NCBI RefSeq assembly: GCF_003712195.1
Contig: NZ_RDSD01000001.1
Coordinates: 496,001-560,000 of the forward strand
DNA: 64,000 bases
Source of the DNA: Proteiniphilum sp. X52
GTDB taxonomy: Bacteria; Bacteroidota; Bacteroidia; Bacteroidales; Dysgonomonadaceae
Direction: 5' to 3'
The notes under the pieces are model-generated. The model did not search any database, was not told where the DNA came from, and saw nothing but the letters and a program-made list of their open reading frames with translations. Shown one piece after another: positions 20,937-29,304 of the stretch; positions within the stretch are counted from its first letter, which is position 1; each line of letters opens with the position of its first letter. Position numbers and translations under genes: made by a program.

Positions 20937-20993
20937 TACGTTCAACAAAGGCAAAACTTGGCTTGCCTTTGTGCTCACTTATCGGAATAGTTC
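20934..20993 (-). repeat. Dispersed hairpin repeat (family H), copy B2, overlapping the hisS stop
   Basis: Starts at the end of B1, with the same flanks (TTCTACG ... GAATAGTTC) but a different stem, CAAAGGCA/TGCCTTTG (8 bp). Its last part encodes the final residues and stop codon of hisS. Confidence 0.65.
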
Positions 20994-22348
20994 TTTGTGT
21001 CGCTGATGATCTCCTGAAGGGTTACCGGCTTCTGTTCTCCGGTTTCCATATTCTTCAGCATGATCTTTCCCTCTTTCATTTCGTTTTCGCCCACAATGGC
21101 CACGAAAGGGATATGGTTGCTGTCGGCATACGACATCTGTTTCTTGATCTTGGCCGCATCGGGATAAAGTTCGCAACGGATGCCGGCATTTCTCAACTGT
21201 TGCATTAGCGGAAGAAGATAAGCGGCCTCCTTCTCGCCGAAATTGACAAACAGCAAATCGGTAGTGTGGGTGAAACTGTCGGGGAAAAGGTTGAGTTGGT
21301 TCAGTACGTCGTAAATACGGTCGGCGCCGAAGGAGATTCCCACGCCGGAGACGCCCGGTAGCCCGAAGATACCGGTCAGGTTGTCGTACCTCCCACCGCC
21401 GGTGATGCTTCCGATTTCCACGTCGAGCGCTTTCACTTCGATGATGGCGCCTGTATAGTAGTTGAGTCCCCGCGCCAGGGTCAGGTCGAGTGTCAACTCA
21501 TTTTTCAGTGAAAGCAAATCCGTCTTATTGAAAATATATTCTACCTCCTCCACGCCTTCCAATCCGCCAGGAGAGGCTGCCAGCACCTCTTTCAGCTTTC
21601 CGAGTTTTTCCCGGGTGGTGCCACTCAGCAACAGGATTGGTTGTAACTTTCCTATCGCCTCTTGTGTGATCCCCTTCGACGCCAGTTCTTCGTTCACCTT
21701 CTCCGTGCCGATCTTGTCAAGTTTGTCGATGGCGACGGTGATATCGGTGATCTTATCGGCTTCACCAATGATCTCGGCGATACCGGAAAGGATCTTCCGG
21801 TTGTTCAACTTCACCGAAACACGGATGCCGAATTGGGAAAAGACTTCGTCGATGATCTGGATCAACTCCACCTCGTTGAGCAGGGAGTCAGATCCTACGA
21901 TATCGGCATCACACTGGAAAAACTCGCGGTAACGTCCTTTTTGGGGACGGTCGGCACGCCATACCGGTTGTATCTGGTAGCGCTTGAAGGGAAAGGTGAT
22001 ATCGTTGCGGTGCATTACCACGTAGCGGGCAAAGGGAACGGTAAGGTCATACCGAAGCCCTTTCTCCGAAATCTTATTGGCTGTCTTCGCGGAATTGCCT
22101 TCGGTAATATCTTCCGCACTCATATCTCCTAAGAAGTGGCCGGAGTTGAGAATCTTGAACAGCAGTTTATCGCCTTCTTCGCCATACTTCCCCATCAGGG
22201 TGGAGAGGTTCTCCATTGCCGGCGTTTCAATCTGGCGAAAGCCGTAAAGACGATACACCTCTTTGATGGTGTCGAAAATATAGTTGCGTTTCGCCGTCTC
22301 TTCGGGCGAAAAATCCCTAGTCCCCTTGGGTATGGAAGGTTTTTGCAT
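20975..22348 (-). CDS. hisS: Histidyl-tRNA synthetase
   Basis: 457 residues, starting [17 protein letters not shown]. Class II motifs are visible: motif 2 region [12 protein letters not shown] and [19 protein letters not shown], and the histidine-A and -B motifs [14 protein letters not shown] and GGRYDNL. The C-terminal anticodon-binding domain (about 360-455) includes [13 protein letters not shown]. The last residues (NYSDK) and stop come from repeat B2, so the end differs from a typical HisRS. Promoter: CAAAGATA at 22376-22383 with CAA at 22405, 21 bases away. Confidence 0.95.
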   Translation of the reverse strand: MQKPSIPKGTRDFSPEETAKRNYIFDTIKEVYRLYGFRQIETPAMENLSTLMGKYGEEGDKLLFKILNSGHFLGDMSAEDITEGNSAKTANKISEKGLRYDLTVPFARYVVMHRNDITFPFKRYQIQPVWRADRPQKGRYREFFQCDADIVGSDSLLNEVELIQIIDEVFSQFGIRVSVKLNNRKILSGIAEIIGEADKITDITVAIDKLDKIGTEKVNEELASKGITQEAIGKLQPILLLSGTTREKLGKLKEVLAASPGGLEGVEEVEYIFNKTDLLSLKNELTLDLTLARGLNYYTGAIIEVKALDVEIGSITGGGRYDNLTGIFGLPGVSGVGISFGADRIYDVLNQLNLFPDSFTHTTDLLFVNFGEKEAAYLLPLMQQLRNAGIRCELYPDAAKIKKQMSYADSNHIPFVAIVGENEMKEGKIMLKNMETGEQKPVTLQEIISDTKNYSDK

Positions 22349-22375
22349 TGTTATCTCGATCTTTGTTTAGGGCTA

Positions 22376-22407
22376 CAAAGATAATTATTTTTGACATACA
22401 GGAACAA
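22376..22407 (-). promoter_or_regulatory. hisS promoter
   Basis: On the minus strand TTG (22405-22407), 21 bases, TATCTTTG (22376-22383): a good -33/-7 pair 28 bases before the start codon. Confidence 0.65.
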
Positions 22408-22435
22408 TACTAAAAAACGGGGGAAAATTTTTCAT

Positions 22436-22614
22436 TTCTTCACTTCTCCATTTCTTCATTTCTCCATTTCTCCATTTCTCCATTTCTTCATTTCTTCATT
22501 TCTCCATTTCTATTCTTCACTTTTCACTCTTCATTTTTCACTCTTCACTCTTCATTCTTCACTCTTCATTCTTCACTTTTCACTTTTCACTTTTCACTTT
22601 TCATTTTTCACTTT
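22436..22614. repeat. Low-complexity CTTC/TTCAC tandem tract
   Basis: About 180 bases made of degenerate units of CATTTCTTCATTTCTC and then TTCACTCTTCATTTT. It lies between hisS and phoH, reaching the phoH stop codon. No coding sense; the frame through it is simply repetitive. Confidence 0.85.
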
Positions 22615-24025
22615 ACAAAAGGTTGCTCGCCAGTTCGGAAAGTTCGCTCCGTTCACCTTTTACCAGGTTTACATGCCCGAAGAGGTTTTGTCCCCGCATC
22701 TTGTCGATCATATAAGCCAACCCGTTAGACTGCGTGTCGAGATATGGCGAGTCGATCTGCTGAAGGTCGCCCGTGAACACCATCTTGGTACTTTCGCCGG
22801 CGCGGGTGATGATCGTCTTTACTTCATGCGGAGTGAGATTCTGCGCTTCATCAATGATGCAGAAGGTGCCGGTAAGGCTTCGTCCGCGAATAAATGCCAG
22901 CGCCTCTATTTCCAGTTGTCCTGATTTCTGCATTTCATCGAGCAGCCTGAGATCGGAACTGTTCTGTCCGAGGGCCGCTTTGATCACGTTCAGGTTATCA
23001 AAAAGCGGCTGCATATAAGGTGCGATCTTCTGCTTCTCGTCGCCCGGCAGGTAGCCGAGGTCTTTGTTCGACAGGGAAACGATCGGGCGGGCCAGTAATA
23101 TCTGATGATAGATTTTATTCTGCCTCAGGGCGGATGCCAGCGCCAGCAGGGTTTTTCCCGTACCCGCTTTTCCGGTAATTCCTACCAGCTTTATTTCCGG
23201 ATCGTTCAATATCTCGAAAGCAAATGCCTGTTCCGCATTTCGTGGCTGGATGCCGAAATTGGATTCTTTCTCGATCTTTTTTATTTTTTGCGCGAACGGG
23301 TTGTAGCGTGCCAACACGCTGTTTCTTTCGCTTTTCAGGATGAAACATTGATTGGGATCAAGCTGGATCTCGAAATTAAACTCATCGACATCCACGCCGC
23401 CTGCCTGAGCATATACCTTATCGATCAGGTCGGGATTGACCCCTTCTATCACCTCTTCGCCTTGGGAGAAAATATCGACATTCGTCACCTTGTCGTTGAT
23501 ATAATCTTCGGCCAGCATGCCGAGCGAGCGCGCCTTCATCCGCAAATTGATATCTTTCGACACCAGGATGGTTCTCATCTCCGGATGTTTTTCAGCCACT
23601 TCCGATACCACGGTAAGGATACGGTTGTCCGGTGTTTTTTCGGGGAAAGCGTCGATGATCTTTCTGTTATCTTTTGATCCGTTTACGATATAGAGTTTAC
23701 CTCTGCCGACTCCCATATCGGCACCATGGGTGAACAGGTCGTCATCGGTGATAAGATCCAGCTCACGCACAAAAGCGCGGGCATTGAAATTGATCTGGTC
23801 GCTCCCTTTCTTGAACTTGTCCAGCTCTTCCAGTACCACGAAAGGGATAAAGATGTCGTTCTCCTCAAAATTGTCGAGGCAGTTGAAATCATGCAGGATC
23901 ACATTCGTGTCGAGGATGAAGTTTTTCTTGGCGCTGGCTGCTGTGGGTCTTGTATTGATCTTACTCTTGTTTTTTGTTTTGGCGGTTTTTGTTTTCTCGC
24001 TGGTTTTACTCTCAGTTGTTGCCAT
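22613..24025 (-). CDS. PhoH-family protein with N-terminal PIN domain (YlaK-like)
   Basis: 470 residues. After a Lys/Thr-rich start of about 30 residues comes a PIN ribonuclease-like domain (about 35-170, FILDTNVILHD with the first metal-binding Asp), then a PhoH ATPase (about 260-470) with Walker A GITGKAGTGKTLLALA and Walker B FCIIDEAQNLTP. PIN-PhoH proteins are RNA helicase/RNase-like; the bacterial role is poorly defined. Cytoplasmic. Alone between repeats; the M3 peptidase gene is divergent from it. Confidence 0.9.
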   Translation of the reverse strand: MATTESKTSEKTKTAKTKNKSKINTRPTAASAKKNFILDTNVILHDFNCLDNFEENDIFIPFVVLEELDKFKKGSDQINFNARAFVRELDLITDDDLFTHGADMGVGRGKLYIVNGSKDNRKIIDAFPEKTPDNRILTVVSEVAEKHPEMRTILVSKDINLRMKARSLGMLAEDYINDKVTNVDIFSQGEEVIEGVNPDLIDKVYAQAGGVDVDEFNFEIQLDPNQCFILKSERNSVLARYNPFAQKIKKIEKESNFGIQPRNAEQAFAFEILNDPEIKLVGITGKAGTGKTLLALASALRQNKIYHQILLARPIVSLSNKDLGYLPGDEKQKIAPYMQPLFDNLNVIKAALGQNSSDLRLLDEMQKSGQLEIEALAFIRGRSLTGTFCIIDEAQNLTPHEVKTIITRAGESTKMVFTGDLQQIDSPYLDTQSNGLAYMIDKMRGQNLFGHVNLVKGERSELSELASNLL

Positions 24026-24131
24026 ATCTTTCTAAGTTTAATATGTGTGATTCAGATCCTATTCTTTGTTTGTCCCTACCCATGTATTAAAAAACACAAT
24101 TCAGAAAAGAATGTTTTGGGCGGCATGATTT

Positions 24132-24163
24132 TTTGCTCTGCTGGAACAAAAAAACTATCTTTG
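24132..24163 (+). promoter_or_regulatory. Promoter of the M3 peptidase gene
   Basis: TTTG (24132-24135), exactly 20 bases, TATCTTTG (24156-24163). Predicts a leader of about 165 nt that contains hairpin repeats C2 and C3. Confidence 0.75.
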
Positions 24164-24190
24164 CCGGGTTTCTTATTTCCTGCGAATGGA

Positions 24191-24240
24191 ATGAAAGTTG
24201 AGGGGTAAGTCAAGCTTGCTTGAACTTTCCCGAGACGCAT
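24191..24240 (+). repeat. Dispersed hairpin repeat (family H), copy C2
   Basis: AATGAAAGTTGAG ... CCGAGACGCAT around a stem GGG-AAGT-CAAG / CTTG-ACTT-CCC. In the transcribed leader of the M3 peptidase gene. Confidence 0.7.
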
Positions 24241-24260
24241 CTTGCATTCCGTAAGTATAG

Positions 24261-24308
24261 TGGAAGCCGAGAGATAAGTCTAACTTGTTGAGCTTATCCG
24301 AGACGCAC
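24261..24308 (+). repeat. Dispersed hairpin repeat (family H), copy C3
   Basis: TGGAAGCCGAG ... CCGAGACGCAC around a GATAAG/CTTATC stem. Flanks almost identical to C2, stem bases different: consistent with selection on structure. Ends 29 bases before the peptidase ATG. Confidence 0.7.
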
Positions 24309-24337
24309 CCTTTTATTCTGCAAATGTAACGAATTTT

Positions 24338-26431
24338 ATGAAGAAAGTATTATTAACAATCAGCTGTGTGATGATAATGATGACTACCCCGGCAAAAGAG
24401 AACCCTTTTCTTAAACCCTTTGCAACCCCTTATGGAACGGCTCCGTTCGATTTGATCAAAATAGGGCATTATGAACCTGCTTTCGAAAAAGCGATGGGAG
24501 AGCATCAGTCGGAGATTGATGCGATTGTCGCTAATCCCCGAACCCCTACTTTTAGCAACACCATCGAAGCGATAGAATATTCCGGGGAGATGTTAACCCG
24601 GGTGAGCGGTGTCTTCTTCAACCTGCTGAGCGCCGAGAGTAATGATGAGATGATGGAGATATCGCAACGGTTAACGCCGAAGTTATCACAACATTCCAAC
24701 AATATCAACCTGAATGAAGAACTCTTTAAACGGGTGAAAGCGGTGTACGACGCGCGCCATACTTCCGGACTTACTCCGGAGCAAATCCGGTTGACCGAGA
24801 AATACTACGAGAATTTTGAAAACAGTGGAGCCACGCTGTCTTCCGAAGCAAAAGAGAGATACCGCGAGTTGTCAATGGAACTAAGCAAGGCGAGCCTTGC
24901 ATTCGGGCAGAACAACCTCCGGGAAACCAATGCTTTTGAGATGGTACTTACCGACAAGGCCGATCTGGCGGGATTGCCGGAGAGCCTGATAGATGCCGCC
25001 GCCACAAAGGCAAAGTCGAAAGGAAAAGAAGGGTGGCTGATCGATCTGTCGGCCCCCAGCTATATGGGATTTATGAAATATTCCTCGCGCCGCGATCTTC
25101 GTGAGAGACTTTATATGGCTTACAGCACCAAAGGTGTGGCCGGTGGAGAATTCGACAACCAGGAAAATGTGCGGAAGATCGTGAATCTCCGTCTCGAGAT
25201 CGCCCGTCTGATGGGGTATGACACCTATTCTGAATACGTGTTGAAGAACAGGATGGCCAAGAATGAGGCGGCAGTTTTGGAATTGCTCGACGGGCTGGCA
25301 GAGGCATTTACGCCCACAGCCCGACAGGAACTGGAAGATGTGAAGTCGTTTGCCTCAGAGAGGGAAGGAAAACCGTTCGACCTGCAACCTTGGGACTGGA
25401 GCTATTATGCCGATAAACTGAAAGACAATCGTTTCGATTTGAACGACGAGATGACACGTCCCTATTTCGAATTGGAAAATGTGAAAAAGGGCATTTTCGG
25501 ACTGGCAGCCGATCTCTACGGTTTGCGATTTGTGGCAAACAGGGATATTCAGGTCTATCATCCCGAAGTGGAGGCTTATGAGGTGTTTGATGAAAACGGC
25601 GATTTCCTTTCGGTTTTATATACTGACTTCCATCCCCGCGAAGGCAAGCGTGCCGGCGCATGGATGACCTCTTTTAAAGAGCAATATATGAGGGAGGGTA
25701 AAGACAGCCGTCCCCATGTTTCCATTGTGATGAATTTCACCCGTCCAACCGAGACCAAACCGGCGTTGCTTACTTTCGACGAGGTGAAGACATTCCTGCA
25801 TGAGTTCGGTCATGCGCTGCATGGGATGTTGTCGAAATGCACTTACGAAACACTTTCAGGTACCAGTGTTTACCGCGATTTCGTGGAACTACCCTCCCAT
25901 ATCATGGAAAACTGGTTGGTGCAGAAGGAATATCTCGACAAGTTCGCTTTCCACCACCAAACAGGTGAAAAGATGCCTGAAGAGCTGTTGCGGAAAATAG
26001 TGGATGCGTCCAACTATAACGCCGGTTATGCCACCTTGCGTCAACTCTCATTCGGATACCTCGATATGTCGTGGCATTCTTTGCAAGCACCGTTCGCAGG
26101 AGATGTCCGGGCATTTGAACAGGATGCCATGGAGCGTGTGCAACTCCTGCCGGTAGTTCCCGAAACATGTGTGTCTGCTTCATTCGGTCATATATTCTCA
26201 GGAGGTTACGCGGCCGGGTATTATAGTTATAAATGGTCGGAAGTGATGGATGCGGATGCTTTCTCCGTTTTCAAGAAGAATGGTATTTTTGACAAGGAAA
26301 CCGCCCGTTCATTCAGAACCAATATTTTGGAAAAAGGAAACACTGAAGATCCGATGACGCTTTTTATTCGTTTCCGTGGTCAGGAACCCAATGTGGAAGC
26401 CCTGCTCAGAAGAAGTGGTATTGATAACTAA
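24338..26431 (+). CDS. dcp: M3 family metallopeptidase (peptidyl-dipeptidase Dcp-like)
   Basis: 697 residues with a probable signal peptide (MKKVLLTISCVMIMMTTPA). The zinc site is HEFGH (His488, Glu489, His492) in FLHEFGHALHGML, with the third ligand expected in ELPSHIMENW about 28 residues later. ENPFLKPFATPYGTAPFD is the usual Dcp start in Bacteroidetes. It removes dipeptides from the C terminus of peptides, here likely in the periplasm. Transcribed alone from a good promoter through an unusual leader carrying two hairpin repeats. Confidence 0.93.
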   Translation: MKKVLLTISCVMIMMTTPAKENPFLKPFATPYGTAPFDLIKIGHYEPAFEKAMGEHQSEIDAIVANPRTPTFSNTIEAIEYSGEMLTRVSGVFFNLLSAESNDEMMEISQRLTPKLSQHSNNINLNEELFKRVKAVYDARHTSGLTPEQIRLTEKYYENFENSGATLSSEAKERYRELSMELSKASLAFGQNNLRETNAFEMVLTDKADLAGLPESLIDAAATKAKSKGKEGWLIDLSAPSYMGFMKYSSRRDLRERLYMAYSTKGVAGGEFDNQENVRKIVNLRLEIARLMGYDTYSEYVLKNRMAKNEAAVLELLDGLAEAFTPTARQELEDVKSFASEREGKPFDLQPWDWSYYADKLKDNRFDLNDEMTRPYFELENVKKGIFGLAADLYGLRFVANRDIQVYHPEVEAYEVFDENGDFLSVLYTDFHPREGKRAGAWMTSFKEQYMREGKDSRPHVSIVMNFTRPTETKPALLTFDEVKTFLHEFGHALHGMLSKCTYETLSGTSVYRDFVELPSHIMENWLVQKEYLDKFAFHHQTGEKMPEELLRKIVDASNYNAGYATLRQLSFGYLDMSWHSLQAPFAGDVRAFEQDAMERVQLLPVVPETCVSASFGHIFSGGYAAGYYSYKWSEVMDADAFSVFKKNGIFDKETARSFRTNILEKGNTEDPMTLFIRFRGQEPNVEALLRRSGIDN

Positions 26432-26474
26432 AAAAGTGTTTGATAATTATTTTGCAAATTTATTGCCGATTTGT

Positions 26475-26504
26475 TTTGTTAGAATTATTTTATCCCTATC
26501 TTTG
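26475..26504 (+). promoter_or_regulatory. Promoter of the RRM protein gene
   Basis: TTTG (26475-26478), 18 bases, TATCTTTG (26497-26504). Gives an A/T-rich leader of about 120 nt with a long T tract (26604-26630) just before the start codon. Confidence 0.6.
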
Positions 26505-26632
26505 TGGCGCATAAGTATTTTTAGCGGGCCGTTATTTAGTTTCTTCACTCATTGTTAAGTTATTTCCTAACTCCTCTTTAATTGAAAGGACTTCTGCGCA
26601 ATTTATTTATTTTTTATTTTTATTTTTTTTAC

Positions 26633-26947
26633 ATGAACATTTTTGTAGCTGGCTTAAGTTATCAGATTACTGATGCCGATTTAAAAGAACTGTTTGAAGA
26701 ATACGGAGAGGTATCTTCTGCCAAAATTATTACTGATCGTGAAACCCGCCGTTCAAAAGGCTATGGTTTCGTGGAAATGTCAAACGAAGGTGATGGACAA
26801 CGCGCCATTGAAGAACTCAACGATGCTGAATACGACGGACGTACATTGTCCGTTTCTGAAGCTCGCCCTCGTGCCGAGGGAGACCGTCCGAAGTATAATA
26901 ACAACCGTGGAGGTGGTTACGGAAACCGCGACAGGAACAGGTATTGA
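26633..26947 (+). CDS. RRM-type RNA-binding protein
   Basis: 104 residues from the ATG at 26633; an upstream TTG start would add a Phe/Tyr stretch unlike the family. One RRM fold: RNP2 IFVAGL (residues 3-8) and RNP1 KGYGFVEM (42-49). The C-terminal tail NNRGGGYGNRDRNRY is Gly/Arg-rich. Such Rbp proteins in Bacteroidetes and cyanobacteria bind single-stranded RNA and may act as chaperones or regulators; in Bacteroides they are known to affect many transcripts. Monocistronic: own promoter, strong terminator. Confidence 0.92.
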   Translation: MNIFVAGLSYQITDADLKELFEEYGEVSSAKIITDRETRRSKGYGFVEMSNEGDGQRAIEELNDAEYDGRTLSVSEARPRAEGDRPKYNNNRGGGYGNRDRNRY

Positions 26948-26966
26948 TCTTTCATTAGATTTGGAG

Positions 26967-26997
26967 AAACTGCATCACAACCGATGCAGTTTTTTTA
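26967..26997 (+). terminator. Intrinsic terminator after the RRM gene
   Basis: Perfect 10-bp stem AAACTGCATC / GATGCAGTTT, six-base loop, then T run. Confidence 0.9.
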
Positions 26998-27069
26998 TGT
27001 CCCTTCGCTTCTGCCGGGAGAAAATTGGTTACCTTTACGCCGTCAAACTATTTTGCCATTATTCCTCTT

Positions 27070-27768
27070 ATGTGTACGCTGCTTACAATTGAAACATCCA
27101 CTCCCGTATGTTCCTGTGCGCTTTCGCGTGATGGGGAGATCCTGGTGAACAAAGAGAATTATGAAGGCCGGTCGCATGCAAGCCTGGTAGGTCTTTTTGT
27201 CCATGAAATAATGGAATATGCCAGAGAACGGGATATCCACCTGGACGCTATCGCTGTGAGCAGCGGCCCCGGCTCTTATACCGGATTGCGTATCGGTGTG
27301 TCGGAGGCCAAGGGATTGAGTTACGGCCTGGATATTCCAATGATCGCCATTCCCACGGCCTGTATCATGGCTTCGATGATGAGGGGGAAAGCAGATGAAG
27401 ATACGCTGCTTTGCCCGATGATTGATGCCCGGCGCATGGAGGTCTATGCCACCTTCTTCGACCGGTCGCTCAATATGATCCGTGAAACATCGGCCGACAT
27501 AGTGAAAGAGGAGAGTTACAGCGATCTTCTTGAGAAACAGAAGGTCCTCTTTTTCGGAAACGGTGCGGAGAAATGCCGTACTCTCATCACCCATCCCAAT
27601 GCGCTGTTCTTTGATGATATTCACCCGCTGGCTTCGGCAATGGTGCCTCTGGCTGAAAAAGCCTTTACCGATAAAACATTTGTGGATGTAGCCTATTTCG
27701 AACCTTTTTACCTGAAAGAATTTGTGGCTACCACCCCAAAGAATAAGGTGATTGACGTTAAAAGCTAA
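27070..27768 (+). CDS. tsaB: tRNA t6A biosynthesis protein TsaB
   Basis: 232 residues from the ATG at 27070 (the family starts MxxLLxIETST; upstream in-frame TTG rejected). The segments IETSTPVCSCAL and AVSSGPGSYTGLRIGVSEAKGL are the ASKHA-fold signatures of TsaB/YeaZ. It partners TsaD and TsaE to install threonylcarbamoyl-adenosine at position 37 of ANN-decoding tRNAs. Cytoplasmic. Neither tsaD nor tsaE is in the window. Convergent with pdxH. Confidence 0.93.
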   Translation: MCTLLTIETSTPVCSCALSRDGEILVNKENYEGRSHASLVGLFVHEIMEYARERDIHLDAIAVSSGPGSYTGLRIGVSEAKGLSYGLDIPMIAIPTACIMASMMRGKADEDTLLCPMIDARRMEVYATFFDRSLNMIRETSADIVKEESYSDLLEKQKVLFFGNGAEKCRTLITHPNALFFDDIHPLASAMVPLAEKAFTDKTFVDVAYFEPFYLKEFVATTPKNKVIDVKS

Positions 27769-27839
27769 TCATTCCTCTTTTGGTATTCTTGTGGTCAAGC
27801 TTTGGTGAGTGAAATATAATTCTTTTATAAAACAGGATT

Positions 27840-28478
27840 TCAGGGAGCTAATCGTTGCATGTTCCAGCCTTTGTCTCCTTTATAATACGCCATGCGGTCG
27901 TGCATTCGGTTGGGACGCCCCTGCCAGAATTCAATCATGGTCGGTCGAATCAGAAAACCGCCCCAATGAGGAGGTCGTGGTATTTCACTGCCGGAGAATT
28001 GATTTGCATACCTCTTCTCCAACTCTTCCAGTTCTTCGCGCCCCCTTACCATCCTGCTTTGGGGGGATGCCCATGCCCCTATCTTGGCATCATTGGGCCG
28101 TACGTTGAAATAAGCATCCGACTCTTCCTCGTCCACCTTCTCGGCAATACCTTCAATCCTTACCTGCCGTTCGATCTCATGCCAGTCGAAAACGGCTGCA
28201 ATAAAAGGATTAGCAAGCAATTCCTCTCCTTTCCGGCTCATATAGTTGGTATAAAATACAAATCCCTTCTCATTCAACTCTTTTAAAAGTACCACACGCG
28301 CTGAAGGCCTTCCCTCGGGAGTGGCTGAAGCTACGGTCATGGCGTTGGGTTCCGACAAGCCGGAGGCAATGGCTGTCTCCAGCCATACCTTGAATTCATC
28401 GAAAGGATTCAATGCCATCTCTGTTTCGTTAAGGCTTCCCCCCAGGTATTCATGCCTCATTCTACTTAATTCGTCCAT
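27840..28478 (-). CDS. pdxH: Pyridoxamine 5'-phosphate oxidase
   Basis: 212 residues from the ATG at 28476-28478, giving MDELSRMRHEYLGGSL, the family N terminus. A longer frame from 28538 starts upstream of the -7 box at 28508-28515 and is therefore unlikely to be transcribed. FMN-binding segments include SARVVLLKELNEKGFVFYTN and the C-terminal RPPHWGGFLIRPTMIEFWQGR ends in the catalytic/PLP region. Oxidises pyridoxine or pyridoxamine 5'-phosphate to PLP in the cytosol. Confidence 0.95.
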   Translation of the reverse strand: MDELSRMRHEYLGGSLNETEMALNPFDEFKVWLETAIASGLSEPNAMTVASATPEGRPSARVVLLKELNEKGFVFYTNYMSRKGEELLANPFIAAVFDWHEIERQVRIEGIAEKVDEEESDAYFNVRPNDAKIGAWASPQSRMVRGREELEELEKRYANQFSGSEIPRPPHWGGFLIRPTMIEFWQGRPNRMHDRMAYYKGDKGWNMQRLAP

Positions 28479-28507
28479 CCTCTGTGAAAATCTACATTTG
28501 CTCCTCA

Positions 28508-28515
28508 CAAAAGTA
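28508..28515 (-). promoter_or_regulatory. -7 box of pdxH
   Basis: Reverse complement TACTTTTG, 30 bases upstream of the pdxH start; decides the start at 28478. Confidence 0.55.
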
Positions 28516-28609
28516 CATGATTTTCTGTTCAAAACCACCCTGATTCTTTTAAATAGTTATGCATTTTTCTTATCTTCGCAAATTGATTATGTTGTGGTAA
28601 ACGAATCAG

Positions 28610-29266
28610 ATGATAAAAGCAGAGAAAATTCATAAGAGCTTCGGCCCGCTTCAGGTACTGAAAGGGATCGATCTGGAGGTGCGGAAAGGAGAGATAGTTT
28701 CTATCGTGGGGCCGAGTGGCGCGGGTAAGACTACCCTGCTGATGATCATGGGGACTTTGGAGAAAGCCGATTCCGGTAGGATTTACATCGATAATCACGA
28801 ATTAAGCTCGCTGGGTGAAAAAAAATTGTCTGATTTCCGGAACAGGAATATCGGATTTGTTTTTCAGTTTCACCAGTTGTTGCCTGAGTTTACCGCCCTC
28901 GAAAATGTGATGATCCCGGCGCTGATAGGACATGCGAAACATGTCGAGGCGGAAGCGAGGGCAAAGGATCTGCTGTGTATGATGGGACTTTCAGAACGCA
29001 TCACCCATAAGCCGGCGGAATTGTCCGGCGGTGAAAAACAACGTGTCGCTGTAGCCCGCGCATTGATAAACGACCCCCTTGTAGTCTTTGCCGATGAGCC
29101 TTCCGGTAGCCTCGACTCCGATAATAAGGAGGAGCTTCACCAGCTTTTTTTCGAACTGCGGGACAAGCTTGACCAGACCTTTATCATTGTGACGCATGAT
29201 CAACAACTGGCATCGATCACCGACAGAACCATCCACATGATAGACGGACAGATAGTCGACCAATAA
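28610..29266 (+). CDS. LolD-like ABC transporter ATP-binding protein
   Basis: 218 residues, a stand-alone MacB/LolD-type ATPase: Walker A GPSGAGKT (34-41), Q-loop [16 protein letters not shown], signature LSGGEKQR, Walker [13 protein letters not shown]. LolD extracts outer-membrane lipoproteins with LolCE; MacB/FtsE relatives look similar. No permease gene is adjacent, so the partner is elsewhere and the exact subfamily is inferred from ENVMIPAL and length. Followed after 38 bases by the S9 peptidase gene, possibly co-transcribed. Confidence 0.82.
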   Translation: MIKAEKIHKSFGPLQVLKGIDLEVRKGEIVSIVGPSGAGKTTLLMIMGTLEKADSGRIYIDNHELSSLGEKKLSDFRNRNIGFVFQFHQLLPEFTALENVMIPALIGHAKHVEAEARAKDLLCMMGLSERITHKPAELSGGEKQRVAVARALINDPLVVFADEPSGSLDSDNKEELHQLFFELRDKLDQTFIIVTHDQQLASITDRTIHMIDGQIVDQ

Positions 29267-29304
29267 AAATCATAAGTGTAACCAAGTATATCGATCCAAA
29301 CCGT

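Noticed and set aside
22436..22614. CRISPR array in the CTTC tract
   Set aside because: Repeats are short, degenerate and without spacers; no cas genes nearby.
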